NCBI GenBank assembly: GCA_964370085.1
Contig: CAYJHI010000010.1
Location: 1-28,314 of the forward strand
Reading direction: 5' to 3'
DNA: 28,314 nucleotides
Source of the DNA: CARZYU01 sp964370085
GTDB taxonomy: Bacteria; Bacillota_I; Bacilli_A; RF39; UBA660
The first letter of the stretch is position 1, and each line of letters begins with the position of its first letter. Below the pieces are notes generated by a model. It worked only from the letters and a program-made list of their open reading frames with translations, ran no database searches and was not told the origin of the DNA. Below are positions 14,641 through 22,894 of the stretch, piece by piece. The position numbers were made by a program, and so were the translations under genes.

Positions 14641-15741
14641 TTATTCATTTTTACCTAATGTTACTTTAGTAGTCAGTTCTTTATCATCTCTTATATAGGT
14701 TACATCTATTGTATCACCTACATTATATAAATACAACTCATATCTTAGGTTGGCAGCATCTTCTACTACTTCTTCTCCTATTTTAGTAATAACATCACCT
14801 TTTTGTAAATCTGAACTGGCAGCACCACTATTTTCTACAATGCTTACTACAACAACCCCGTCTGTTAGTTCTTGATCCACAATTATACCTTCACTATATA
14901 ATAAACTAGTATCTTCTAGGTTTGCTAATTGTATTCCTAACATTGGTCTTTCTATTGTTTCGCCGTTTTCTAATGTTGGAATATATTGTTCTGCTAATTC
15001 CATTGGTATAGCAAATCCCATTCCTTCTACTTCTTCTTGAACTAGTTTTAATGAGATAATTCCTATTACTTCTCCGTCAACATTTACTAACGGTCCACCT
15101 GAATTACCTGGATTGATAGGTGCATCTGTTTGTAATACTTTCATAATCCATTCATTAGCATCACTGCCCACTTGTACTAAGCGATCTTTCCCTGATAATC
15201 TTCCACTTGTAACTGTACCTCTATACTCATAACCAAGCGGTGATCCCACTGTAAAAACAGTATCTCCTAACTTTGTATCTTCACTGCTACCTAATTCTGC
15301 AATTCTTTTTATATTTTCTGCAGGTATTTTAATAACGGCTAAGTCTAAATATTGATCAGACCCTAATATTTCTCCTTCTATTTCTATATCATCTGAGTTA
15401 ATTAAAGTTACTTTATTTCCACCTTCAATAACGTGATGATTTGTTAATACATAAGCGTACTCACCTTCTGTTTTATAAACAAATCCTGTTCCTGTACTAA
15501 TGGCTTGATCATTATTATAAGTTTCCACAAATAAAACAGCATCATATATTTTATCCACAGAATCACTGATTCCCTTTTCATTTATTGTTACATCATCTGT
15601 ACAACTTGTATACTGACAACTTGCATTCCCAACACTTGTACTAGTAATTCCCGGTGTTCTTACCATTATAAAGGTTAAGCTCCCGCCTAAAACAAATGCT
15701 ACTACTATTATTAAACCAAATATTATATTCTTCTTAGTCAT
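14641..15741 (-). CDS. HtrA/DegP-like membrane-anchored serine protease
   Basis: 366 aa. Signal anchor at 5-27, short linker containing two Cys (C42, C47), trypsin-like S1C domain about 60-260 with catalytic H103 (TNHHVI), D133 (LDLAVIKI) and S214 (PINPGNSGGP), and one PDZ domain about 270-362 (GVVVVSIVENSGAASSDLQKGDVITKIG). The family degrades misfolded proteins outside the membrane. The start overlaps the end of the Abi gene by 8 bases, so translation is coupled; ATG with AGGAG-like bases (GGAGAAATAG) upstream. All catalytic residues are present, so it should be active. Confidence 0.93.
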   Translation of the reverse strand: MTKKNIIFGLIIVVAFVLGGSLTFIMVRTPGITSTSVGNASCQYTSCTDDVTINEKGISDSVDKIYDAVLFVETYNNDQAISTGTGFVYKTEGEYAYVLTNHHVIEGGNKVTLINSDDIEIEGEILGSDQYLDLAVIKIPAENIKRIAELGSSEDTKLGDTVFTVGSPLGYEYRGTVTSGRLSGKDRLVQVGSDANEWIMKVLQTDAPINPGNSGGPLVNVDGEVIGIISLKLVQEEVEGMGFAIPMELAEQYIPTLENGETIERPMLGIQLANLEDTSLLYSEGIIVDQELTDGVVVVSIVENSGAASSDLQKGDVITKIGEEVVEDAANLRYELYLYNVGDTIDVTYIRDDKELTTKVTLGKNE

Positions 15742-16684
15742 CTATTTCTCCTTCACTTATATTCATAATTTTTTCCCAATCTTCACTAAAGCCCATCTCA
15801 TCTAAAACTTTTTGCATAGGTATAGTTGTTAAACTACTGTTTAATACATCTATTACACTTTTACTTAACCCTATTAATTGATTGAAGTCTCTTCTAGACA
15901 AAACTTCTTTAAAAATAATCATTAATGCAAATAGGTCATTTTTTCCATTAAGATATTCTTCTTCCACTTTTGGTATTTCTAGTTTATCGTGTATCCATGT
16001 ATTATCTATACTTTTTAACGTTCTATTACAATACACTAAATCTTCATGTGCGCATAAATTACGATAGTTAGCCAATATCGGAAAATAATCTAACAATCTA
16101 TGTACTGGTGTTTGATAAACACTAGCAATATCTTGTTGATCTTCCTTTTTTAACACTGAAAATAATTCACTTACTAATCCAAATGATAATACTTTAACCA
16201 ATACCCATAATGGTATGTATCCATAGTTATCAATGTAGTGCATCGTTGCACTATGTTGTTTTCCATTAACTCTTATCTGTCTTTTCATCTTTTTTAACAA
16301 ATCGTTTAACTGTCTTTGTTTTTCTGGATGATCAGTATAGTTACGTGGTTTTAAATAATCTTTTTCACGATAACCATACTTTTTAGATAATTGATATGAT
16401 ACAATCGATTTTAAATTATTTTCTGCTACTAATAGGAAACGAAACAAAACATTTCTTAATCCTCTGTCAAACATAAAGATTGCATATAGTTCTTCGAATC
16501 GTGTGCCTGTTAAAAATTTTTTATCATCTGATGAGGTCATCAATAAGAAACGATATCCATTTAAAAAGAAATAGTTTTCTCTTACTAAGACATCTTTTGC
16601 AAATTCTTCATCTTCTATAATCATTCCTTTAGAACGCAATATATCTATTTGTTCTCGAATGCTTTTAAATTGTTTACTTATCAT
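15734..16684 (-). CDS. Abi_2 (AbiD/AbiF) family protein with HEPN RNase motif
   Basis: 316 aa. Family landmarks: SIREQIDILRSKGMII at the N-terminus, ENYFFLNGYRFLL, FEELYAIFMFDRGLRNVLFRFLLVAENNLKSIVSYQLS, then IPLWVLVKVLSFGLVSELF and FPILANYRNLCAHEDLVYCNR. The last contains RNLCAH (R208-H213), the R-x4-H active motif of HEPN ribonucleases. Abi_2 proteins are linked to abortive phage infection. First gene of a four-gene operon (Abi, HtrA, DUF1292, coiled coil). The start ATG 16684 is supported by AGGTGAG. A defence role is inferred from the family, not shown. Confidence 0.88.
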   Translation of the reverse strand: MISKQFKSIREQIDILRSKGMIIEDEEFAKDVLVRENYFFLNGYRFLLMTSSDDKKFLTGTRFEELYAIFMFDRGLRNVLFRFLLVAENNLKSIVSYQLSKKYGYREKDYLKPRNYTDHPEKQRQLNDLLKKMKRQIRVNGKQHSATMHYIDNYGYIPLWVLVKVLSFGLVSELFSVLKKEDQQDIASVYQTPVHRLLDYFPILANYRNLCAHEDLVYCNRTLKSIDNTWIHDKLEIPKVEEEYLNGKNDLFALMIIFKEVLSRRDFNQLIGLSKSVIDVLNSSLTTIPMQKVLDEMGFSEDWEKIMNISEGEIDD

Positions 16685-16701
16685 ACTCTCACCTATTATA
16701 T

Positions 16702-16710
16702 ATTATAACA
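16702..16710 (-). promoter_or_regulatory. Extended -10 promoter for the Abi-HtrA operon
   Basis: TGTTATAAT on the minus strand (TG 16710-16709, TATAAT 16707-16702), 18 bases before the Abi ATG. No clear -35. Confidence 0.6.
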
Positions 16711-16746
16711 TAAAAGTTATGGAAAAATTATGTTAAATTATTATAA

Positions 16747-16782
16747 TTTACTTTTTGTCGAAAAATTGGTAAAATATATAAA
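16747..16782 (+). promoter_or_regulatory. Promoter(s) for the phospholipase C-like gene
   Basis: Two overlapping options: TTTACT (16747-16752), 17 bases, TAAAAT (16770-16775); or TTGTCG (16755-16760), 16 bases, TATAAA (16777-16782). The strong AGGAGGGG binding site follows. Confidence 0.45.
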
Positions 16783-16797
16783 AAAGGAGGGGATATT

Positions 16798-17745
16798 ATG
16801 CCAAGCACTGTTACACATTCCTATTTCGCAATGGACGTGTATGATAAGATGCCTATACGTGCAAAAGAGATCATCCAATATGATAAAGATGATTTAAAAG
16901 TATTTGGTCAAAGTATGGATGCTTTATTTTTTTATAGTATATTCACTCCTTATAAAGGTAAACGTATACGTCTATTTAACAGCTATTTTCAAGACAACAA
17001 GACACAAGAGTTTTTTATTAATTTAATCGAATATATTAAGTATAATAATTTAGAAAAAGATTCAAAAGTTATGGTTTTTCTATATGGTCTTATATGTCAT
17101 TATATATCTGATTCTATTATTCATCCTTATGTTAATTATAAATCTAAAAAGATAAAGTATGAACATAATTTAATTGAACACTTCTTAGATTGCTATTTAA
17201 TAGAGAAAAGAGATCATGTTAAGCCTTGGAAATATAATATGATGTCTAATTCATTTAATAATGTTCTTTTTACTAATAACTTAAGAGAAGTTATTAACTG
17301 TGTCTATAAAGAGACATTTGATATTAATAATATGACTAAGTTTTATGAAAAATCTGTTAAAGATATGTACTGGTTTTTCAAGTTATTTAGACAAGATAAA
17401 ACAGGTATAAAAATTGGGATTTATAACTTTCTAGATTTTGTTACTAGAGAAAAAATATTTAAACTTAAATTATTTAGTTATCATTATAAGTTCAAAACTA
17501 ATACATTTTTAAATGAGAATCATAAAACTTGGTCTAATCCTTGTGATAAGAAAATAAAATGTACTCGATCTTTTGATGAGTTATACATATATGCAGTAGA
17601 TGAAGCTATTAAAGTTGTAAAAGAGGTTGATAAATATTTACTAGATAATAAGAAAGTTAACTTAAAAAAATTATTTCCTAATACATCTTATTCTACTGGA
17701 TTAAATTGCAATAAAAAGCTAGAATTCAAATATTTTGAATCCTAG
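16798..17745 (+). CDS. Zinc-dependent phospholipase C-like family protein
   Basis: 315 aa. The metal-ligand pattern of the Zn-dependent PLC/S1-P1-like helical fold is visible: H7 (VTHSYFA), D41 (GQSMDALFF), GLICHYISDSIIHPYV (H101, D105, H109) and EHNLIEHFLD (H123, E127, H128, D131). There is no signal peptide, unlike secreted toxins of the family, so this belongs to the cytoplasmic/uncharacterised branch common in Clostridia and Bacilli; hydrolysis of phospholipids is not established for it. AAGGAGGGG precedes ATG. The stop TAG lies in its terminator stem. Confidence 0.8.
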   Translation: MPSTVTHSYFAMDVYDKMPIRAKEIIQYDKDDLKVFGQSMDALFFYSIFTPYKGKRIRLFNSYFQDNKTQEFFINLIEYIKYNNLEKDSKVMVFLYGLICHYISDSIIHPYVNYKSKKIKYEHNLIEHFLDCYLIEKRDHVKPWKYNMMSNSFNNVLFTNNLREVINCVYKETFDINNMTKFYEKSVKDMYWFFKLFRQDKTGIKIGIYNFLDFVTREKIFKLKLFSYHYKFKTNTFLNENHKTWSNPCDKKIKCTRSFDELYIYAVDEAIKVVKEVDKYLLDNKKVNLKKLFPNTSYSTGLNCNKKLEFKYFES

Positions 17746-17756
17746 TATTTTTTTTT
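17719..17756 (+). terminator. Intrinsic terminator of the phospholipase C-like gene
   Basis: CTAG-a-ATTCAAA (17719-17730) pairs with TTTGAAT-c-CTAG (17734-17745), then TATTTTTTTTT. The stop TAG is part of the last stem segment. Confidence 0.75.
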
Positions 17757-17789
17757 AAAAAATTTACCATAATATTACTGGGTGATATT

Positions 17790-18938
17790 ATGTTTTATAA
17801 GTATAAAGTAATGAGAATTAATGATGAAGATGTTATGTATTTATATTTAACCGCTAGTTATGAATTTAGTAGTGATTTAACTAATACTAATATTAGTAAA
17901 AGAGTAAATAATTATATTAATAATAGTGGAATTAAATTTAGAGGAAATAAAATATTTTTAGTTATTGATGGTATAATAGCAGGTAATTTATATTATGATC
18001 AATCTAGTGAAACTATTTCTAATAATGTTAGTAAGATTGTACCTATTAATACTAGTAAAGTAGAAGTTTTAGAAGAAGTTGATACAAAAAAAATCGATTT
18101 TTATGATAGTGAAATGTTGATTAAGTTAGAACTAGAAGATAAGAGTGTTATTGTTCTAACTTTAGAAGATTATTTAATTGGAACAGTTGGATATGAAATT
18201 CCTATTCATTACGAAATGGAAGCTTTAAAAGCACAGGTTGTTATGGCTAGGACATATGCTATTAAAGAGATGTTTAATAAGAAAAAAATTAAAGTTGTTA
18301 ATTCTACTCAACTTTATAAAGATCCTAGTTACTTTAAATTCACTTGGGGAAATGATTATTATAAACATCTAAATAAAATTATACTTGCTATAAAGAAAAC
18401 AAATGGTATGTACTTAACTTATAATAAGAAAATTATTGACCCTAAATTTCATGCTGTTAGTAACGGTAAAACAGAGGAAGCAGACAGTTTAGGTATTGGT
18501 AATATTCCTTATTTAGTTAGTCTTCCTAGTATATGGGACATGGAATCTAGCAATTATATTAAAACTACTAGTAAAGATATTAGAGATGTTAGTAAACTTT
18601 TAAATGTAACCGATGAAGATTTACAAAAAATAGTTATTACTGAACTTACAAAGGGTAATCAAGTTAAAACTGTCAAAATAGGAAACAAAGTATTTACTGG
18701 TACTGATTTACGATATCTTTTAAACCTTTCTTCTAATGATATATCAATATTAATTAATAAAAGAAATATTAAGTTTACCACTAGAGGTTTAGGTAGTGGT
18801 TTAGGACTTAGTCAATATGGTGCTAATGAAATGGCAAAAAATAATAATTCTTATATTAATATTCTTAATTATTATTTCCCTTTTACTAAGATATGGAAAT
18901 TAGTTAGAGAAGTTAATTATGATAAATCACAAAAATAG
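17790..18938 (+). CDS. SpoIID/LytB domain protein
   Basis: 382 aa. The SpoIID core spans about 105-375: LTLEDYLIGTVGYEIPIHYEMEALKAQVVMARTYAI holds the probable catalytic Glu (E136, in YEIP), and GLGSGLGLSQYGANEMAK near the end is the second family signature. SpoIID is a lytic transglycosylase that trims peptidoglycan stem-less glycans, acting with SpoIIP in engulfment and after an amidase. This copy has no signal peptide or membrane helix in its first 60 residues (MFYKYKVMRINDED...), unusual for an enzyme of extracytoplasmic wall. GGGTGAT precedes ATG. It converges on, and overlaps by 22 bases, the CwlD-type amidase gene. Confidence 0.88.
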   Translation: MFYKYKVMRINDEDVMYLYLTASYEFSSDLTNTNISKRVNNYINNSGIKFRGNKIFLVIDGIIAGNLYYDQSSETISNNVSKIVPINTSKVEVLEEVDTKKIDFYDSEMLIKLELEDKSVIVLTLEDYLIGTVGYEIPIHYEMEALKAQVVMARTYAIKEMFNKKKIKVVNSTQLYKDPSYFKFTWGNDYYKHLNKIILAIKKTNGMYLTYNKKIIDPKFHAVSNGKTEEADSLGIGNIPYLVSLPSIWDMESSNYIKTTSKDIRDVSKLLNVTDEDLQKIVITELTKGNQVKTVKIGNKVFTGTDLRYLLNLSSNDISILINKRNIKFTTRGLGSGLGLSQYGANEMAKNNNSYINILNYYFPFTKIWKLVREVNYDKSQK

Positions 18939-19636
18939 GAGATAAAATCTTTGTTTAAGCAAGGATTTTTTTCTTGTTCTTCAAAGTATGTTATTACTCC
19001 CTTGGTAATTATAGTTGATAAAACTGATTGATACTCTATTGTTTGTAATAGTTGTCTTTCTGTGTAATTAGACAAAAAACCACATTCTATTAATACTCCA
19101 GGTACTTGAGTATGATTATACATATATAAATCTGTTTCTTTTATCCTTCTTTCACTATTTAAATCTTCTTTAAAGTACTTCATAATTGACTCTGCTAATA
19201 ACTTGTTGCTACTATTGATTGGACTGTACAATACTTCTCCTCCACTAAAATATGGATCTTTATACCAATTTATATGTATTGATAAATAAAGATCACTATT
19301 AGCTTCTTCTATTTTCAAAATTCTTCGATATAAATCTGATCTTTTTAATGAAGTATCCCACTCTGTGTTTAAATCCATATCTTCTTCTCTTATTTGATAA
19401 ACTATTGCGCCTTGTTGTAATAAATAACCTTCTAATACTTGAGCTATTTCTAAGTTAAGATCTTTTTCTAAGATATTTCCATACATAGTTCCGGGGTCTC
19501 TTCCTCCATGACCTGCATCTATATATATTATTTTACCTTCCAGTGGTAATGATTTATTCGATGCTTCTACAATGTTAAAAGTTATTACACTAACTATAAA
19601 AGTGACTATAATTGTTATTTTATAATATCTATTCAT
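18917..19636 (-). CDS. N-acetylmuramoyl-L-alanine amidase, CwlD-like (Amidase_3)
   Basis: 239 aa from ATG 19636. Signal anchor 6-24. The Amidase_3 domain has IDAGHGGRDPG (H43), E57 (ILEKDLNLEIA), LSIHIN (H121) and VLIECGFLSN (E184): the three Zn ligands plus the catalytic Glu, so probably active. In sporulating Bacillota CwlD makes muramic-lactam in spore cortex. No Shine-Dalgarno is present before this ATG, and a TATACT box lies 6 bases upstream, so the transcript may be leaderless. An ATG at 19663 falls inside the preceding terminator and is less likely. Convergent with the SpoIID-like gene. Confidence 0.88.
   Translation of the reverse strand: MNRYYKITIIVTFIVSVITFNIVEASNKSLPLEGKIIYIDAGHGGRDPGTMYGNILEKDLNLEIAQVLEGYLLQQGAIVYQIREEDMDLNTEWDTSLKRSDLYRRILKIEEANSDLYLSIHINWYKDPYFSGGEVLYSPINSSNKLLAESIMKYFKEDLNSERRIKETDLYMYNHTQVPGVLIECGFLSNYTERQLLQTIEYQSVLSTIITKGVITYFEEQEKNPCLNKDFISYFCDLS
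18944..18972 (+). terminator. Terminator of the SpoIID-like gene, inside the amidase 3' coding end
   Basis: AAAATCTTTG (18944-18953) pairs over 10 bp (one G-U) with CAAGGATTTT (18960-18969), 6-base loop, T-run to 18972. It lies in the antisense of the last codons of the amidase gene. Confidence 0.75.
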
Positions 19637-19642
19637 AATTAA

Positions 19643-19648
19643 AGTATA
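19643..19648 (-). promoter_or_regulatory. -10 box of the CwlD-like gene (leaderless transcript likely)
   Basis: TATACT on the minus strand; the expected start about 7 bases on coincides with the A of ATG 19636. The weak -35 (TCAATA) is inside the preceding terminator hairpin. Confidence 0.4.
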
Positions 19649-19650
19649 TG

Positions 19651-19678
19651 AAAAAAACATCATAATATTGATGTTTTT
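19651..19678 (-). terminator. Intrinsic terminator of the LTA-synthase-family gene
   Basis: AAAAACATCA (19653-19662) and TGATGTTTTT (19669-19678), 10-bp stem with 6-base loop, T-run on both strands, so it may also work bidirectionally. Confidence 0.75.
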
Positions 19679-19681
19679 CAG

Positions 19682-21523
19682 TTATTTCAATAACTCATCA
19701 TTATAATAATCAGAATTTTTCATTAATTCTTTATTTAAAGTTTCGGATCCATATCTTTCAAGTAATGTAGATTCTGAAGAATAGAGACTTGTACCTAATG
19801 CTAGAGAATCGCTATCCCACTCTACTCCAATACTTTGAAGTGCAGTTGGTAATATATCGAATGATGTGTATTCCCTTGATGTATCATTAGTATATTCTTC
19901 TGTTCCATTAAGAATTGCGAAATATCCTCTTCTTATTTGAAGTGCAATTTCATCTAAAATAGGAAATACAGTAGTATTCATGCTTAAATGATCTCCAGTA
20001 ATTACAATCGTTGTATTTTCATAGTAGTTTTGACTTTTTAAATAGTCTATAAACTCTTTGATCATTAAATCTGCACATAAATAAACATTCTCTAATTGCT
20101 CATCTTCTGTTATCGGACAACTTTCTTCTAGATAACCATCTTCAAAGTGTTGATTTGATGACAACATATATAGAAAAAAGGGCTCTTCTTCTTTACTAAG
20201 TTCATCTAATTGATCTTTTGCAATCTCATATACAATTGAATCTTCATATCCCCACCAAACACTATAATCTTCTGGAATATATCCTAGTTCTCTCGCTCCA
20301 TATAAATCAATTATTTCAAAATCTCCGTGATTTTGGAGTAATGTGTTTCTATTACCAAATGTGGAATCACTCCCCATTACAGCTACTGTATTATAATTAG
20401 CAGCAGCTAGTATATCTCCCATTCCATATGCCCCTGGTAAAAAATCTTCGCTACCATATGTATTACCATCAATTGGAATATTTATAGGTATCCCTAATAA
20501 TTGTGAAGTTATACCTGCTACAGTCCAACCAGTTCCACTTACTTGTGTATACCCTCCAACCTCGTAATCTTGTTTAAAGTTTACATTATCTAAGGCTAAC
20601 TGATAAAGATACGGTGAATAATTTTCTGACATTATTCCACCTTCTTCAGTAGAGAAAACAGATGTTTCCATACTTTCAAGTTGAATAAATATTATGTTTC
20701 TTTTTTCATCAGGAAAACTAAAATCAACCGTACTTGCATCAACATAATTATCTTCATATAGCGATGTAGTTTGTCTCGTATGCTCATAATACTCTATTAC
20801 TCCTAATGGCTCTGCAACATTAATAATATTTACGATAAGAACAATAATTAGAACTAAATATATGATTGTATGAATTATTTTAGTAAATATCTTTAGAATT
20901 TTCGTTATGATTTTATTTATTTTTTTCTCAATTATTATTTGAGAAATGGCTTTTAATAGTAGTCTTATTAACTCTACAACTATCGTTACTATTATACTTA
21001 TAGATAATGAGTATAATAAACAATCTGTTAGAAAAGAATTGATTATACTTTCTTCAGTTCCTGTTATTGAAGTAGTCAGTGTGAACATTATTTGACTGAA
21101 TGTAACGCTACCAAAAGTTTCCGGAATCCAAGTCATTAATTGAAATACTAAAAAGATTAAAAATATAAGTAAATATTTTAAAATATAGTGTTTGATATTT
21201 TTTTTATTTTTTATTTCTAATAATAATTTATTTTTTAACTGTTTAATATTTTTCTTGAGATAACATGCTATCCACCCTATAGTAAGTGCTACAACTATTT
21301 CTAATAGATAAAGTTTTATCATCATAGAAGGTGTGTAAGTTTCTAGATTAAATAGTAAATAGTTATTTGTTTGAATATACAAAAATCCAAAAATAATCAA
21401 GTTATTAAGAAAGAAAAAAATTACATATTTTTGAATTCTTTCGTAGTTTGTCATTTTTTTATATATTCTTTCATATAAAAACAAAGATATTAAAGTTGGC
21501 ATAATTAAATGTATTAGTTCCAT
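19682..21523 (-). CDS. LTA synthase family phosphoglycerol transferase (sulfatase fold)
   Basis: 613 aa. Several N-terminal membrane helices between about 1 and 240, then an extracellular alkaline-phosphatase/sulfatase domain (about 270-590). It opens with RNIIFIQLESME (metal-binding Glu near 283), has the catalytic Thr in VSGTGWT (about T334), and TGDHLSMN near 500 carries the Asp-His metal ligands. GTGWTVAG is more like the OpgB/MdoB branch than the GKTS of LtaS, so a glycerol-phosphate transfer to a glycolipid or glycan is likely but the polymer is uncertain. The start at ATG 21523 is chosen because GAGGTG precedes it; the GTG at 21532 is part of that site. Confidence 0.88.
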   Translation of the reverse strand: MELIHLIMPTLISLFLYERIYKKMTNYERIQKYVIFFFLNNLIIFGFLYIQTNNYLLFNLETYTPSMMIKLYLLEIVVALTIGWIACYLKKNIKQLKNKLLLEIKNKKNIKHYILKYLLIFLIFLVFQLMTWIPETFGSVTFSQIMFTLTTSITGTEESIINSFLTDCLLYSLSISIIVTIVVELIRLLLKAISQIIIEKKINKIITKILKIFTKIIHTIIYLVLIIVLIVNIINVAEPLGVIEYYEHTRQTTSLYEDNYVDASTVDFSFPDEKRNIIFIQLESMETSVFSTEEGGIMSENYSPYLYQLALDNVNFKQDYEVGGYTQVSGTGWTVAGITSQLLGIPINIPIDGNTYGSEDFLPGAYGMGDILAAANYNTVAVMGSDSTFGNRNTLLQNHGDFEIIDLYGARELGYIPEDYSVWWGYEDSIVYEIAKDQLDELSKEEEPFFLYMLSSNQHFEDGYLEESCPITEDEQLENVYLCADLMIKEFIDYLKSQNYYENTTIVITGDHLSMNTTVFPILDEIALQIRRGYFAILNGTEEYTNDTSREYTSFDILPTALQSIGVEWDSDSLALGTSLYSSESTLLERYGSETLNKELMKNSDYYNDELLK

Positions 21524-21575
21524 TATTTTCACCTCTATTATTATTATATCTTATTTTTCTATTTTTTTCTACACT

Positions 21576-21605
21576 GTTATACTTTTGAAATAATAAAAAA
21601 GACAA
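21576..21605 (-). promoter_or_regulatory. Promoter for the LTA-synthase-family gene
   Basis: TTGTCT (21605-21600), 18 bases, TATAAC (21581-21576). The -35 box is the 3' arm of the preceding Nudix-gene terminator. A second TATAAT without a partner lies closer to the gene. Confidence 0.45.
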
Positions 21606-21624
21606 TTTATATATATTTGCCTTT
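21594..21624 (-). terminator. Intrinsic terminator of the Nudix-like gene
   Basis: Minus strand AAAGGCAA pairs with TTGTCTTT (one G-U), 11-base loop holding the TAA stop (21607-21609), then T-run. Confidence 0.65.
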
Positions 21625-21939
21625 GATTGCTTGAAAAATGTATTCTTTATACTTGATATTACTATCGAATAATTTTTCATATTCAATTAATTGATATGTA
21701 GAAGATTCTTTATTTATTATCTTACAAGAATAAAAATGATTGTGATTATTTTCATCTTCTGTTTTGCCTAAATACCCTAGGATAGATATATTCACATTCA
21801 ATAAAGTATTTGCTTTTTTTATCAACGCATCTTCTAAACTTTCATCTAAGCTACTCATTTCACTGTGTAAAATTCCATCTTTGCCTAGTATAATTCCTTT
21901 TTCATCTAGTATCACTCCATATATATTAATTGTTTTCAT
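21607..21939 (-). CDS. Small Nudix-fold-like protein with degenerate Nudix box
   Basis: 110 aa. The beginning IYGVILDEKGIILGKDG and the later HNHFYSCKIINKES...YEKLF order resembles Nudix hydrolases, but the helix that should carry G-x5-E-x7-R-E-x-x-E-E-x-G reads SLDESLEDALIKKANTLLNVNI: the R-E-x-x-E-E residues are replaced by Lys, Ala and Leu. It is therefore probably catalytically inactive, or not a true Nudix protein. AGGAGG precedes ATG. It lies between rpsI and the LTA-synthase-family gene as its own unit. Confidence 0.5.
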   Translation of the reverse strand: MKTINIYGVILDEKGIILGKDGILHSEMSSLDESLEDALIKKANTLLNVNISILGYLGKTEDENNHNHFYSCKIINKESSTYQLIEYEKLFDSNIKYKEYIFQAIKGKYI

Positions 21940-21982
21940 TAATCCTCCTGATTAAATATATGTGGAAGTCTTTTTTTTATAA

Positions 21983-22017
21983 CAAAAGAAAACCTTAAAG
22001 ATTTTCTCTTTAAGGTT
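21983..22017 (-). terminator. Terminator of the rplM-rpsI operon
   Basis: AACCTTAAAGA (21991-22001) pairs perfectly with TCTTTAAGGTT (22007-22017), 5-base loop, followed on the minus strand by TTCTTTTG. The most stable terminator in the window. Confidence 0.88.
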
Positions 22018-22029
22018 AGAAACAATATA

Positions 22030-22455
22030 TTAACGTTTGCTGAACTGTGGTGCTCTACGAGCTTTTTTAAGTCCTGGTTTTTTACGTTCTTTCTTACGTG
22101 CATCTCTAGTAACAAATCCCATAGCTTTAAGAATTTTTCTGTAGCTATTGTCTGAATCTGCTGGTGTACTCGTGTCGTATTGTAATAACGCTCTTGTGAT
22201 TCCTAAACGGATTGCTCCTGTTTGTCCTTGGAATCCTCCACCTTCAACTTTTGCATCCACATCGAACATTTCTCTTGTGCTTGTAGCATCAAGTGGTTGA
22301 CATAAATCCATGATTAATGTTGGGAATGGTAAGTATTCATTAACGTCTTTTCCGTTAACTGTTATTTTACCAGTACCATTAGTTAATGTAACTCTTGCTA
22401 CACTATTTTTTCTACGTCCTGTACCAGTATATACATTTTTCTTATCTTTTGCCAT
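22030..22455 (-). CDS. rpsI: 30S ribosomal protein S9
   Basis: 141 aa. YTGTGRRKNSVARV at the start, NGKDVNEYLPFP, GGGFQGQTGAIRLGITRALL, and the conserved basic C-terminal tail KKARRAPQFSKR that reaches toward the P-site tRNA. AGGAGGT precedes ATG. Second gene of the rplM-rpsI operon, 10 bases after rplM. Confidence 0.98.
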   Translation of the reverse strand: MAKDKKNVYTGTGRRKNSVARVTLTNGTGKITVNGKDVNEYLPFPTLIMDLCQPLDATSTREMFDVDAKVEGGGFQGQTGAIRLGITRALLQYDTSTPADSDNSYRKILKAMGFVTRDARKKERKKPGLKKARRAPQFSKR

Positions 22456-22465
22456 TACTTACCTC

Positions 22466-22894
22466 CTATATATCCATCTCAACAGGCTTTTGTGCTTGTT
22501 GTTCATGTTTGTCGTCTGCATAAACGAATAATTTTTTATACATTTGTCTTCCTAAACGATTGTGAGGAAGCATTCCTTTTACAGCTCTTTCCATCATTTC
22601 AACTGGATATTTATCTCTCATTGTACGAGCAGTTCTTTCTCTTAAACCACCTGGATACATTGAGTGATTGTAATACATTTTATTATCTAACTTGTTACCA
22701 GTTAATTCTGCTTTACTAGCATTGATAATAATAATGAAATCACCACAATCGATATGAGGAGTAAACGTTGGTTTATGTTTCCCACGTAACATTAGGGCTG
22801 CTTTAGAAGCTACTCTTCCTAACGGTTTTCCTTCAGCATCGATTACAAACCATTTACGATCTACTGTTTCTTTTTTTTGCATATAACTTGTCAT
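22466..22894 (-). CDS. rplM: 50S ribosomal protein L13
   Basis: 142 aa from ATG 22894 (AAAAGGAG upstream; the longer reading to 22933 runs through the leader). KWFVIDAEGKPLGRVASKAALMLRGKHKPTFTPH, GDFIIIINASKAELTGNKL, and HSMYPGGLRE and AVKGMLPHNRLGRQMYKKLFVY are the L13 signatures. Stop TAG. Confidence 0.98.
   Translation of the reverse strand: MTSYMQKKETVDRKWFVIDAEGKPLGRVASKAALMLRGKHKPTFTPHIDCGDFIIIINASKAELTGNKLDNKMYYNHSMYPGGLRERTARTMRDKYPVEMMERAVKGMLPHNRLGRQMYKKLFVYADDKHEQQAQKPVEMDI

Noticed and set aside
21471..21686. 71-codon minus-strand frame across the LTA-synthase promoter and Nudix terminator
   Set aside because: Overlaps regulatory DNA and two better genes in other frames.
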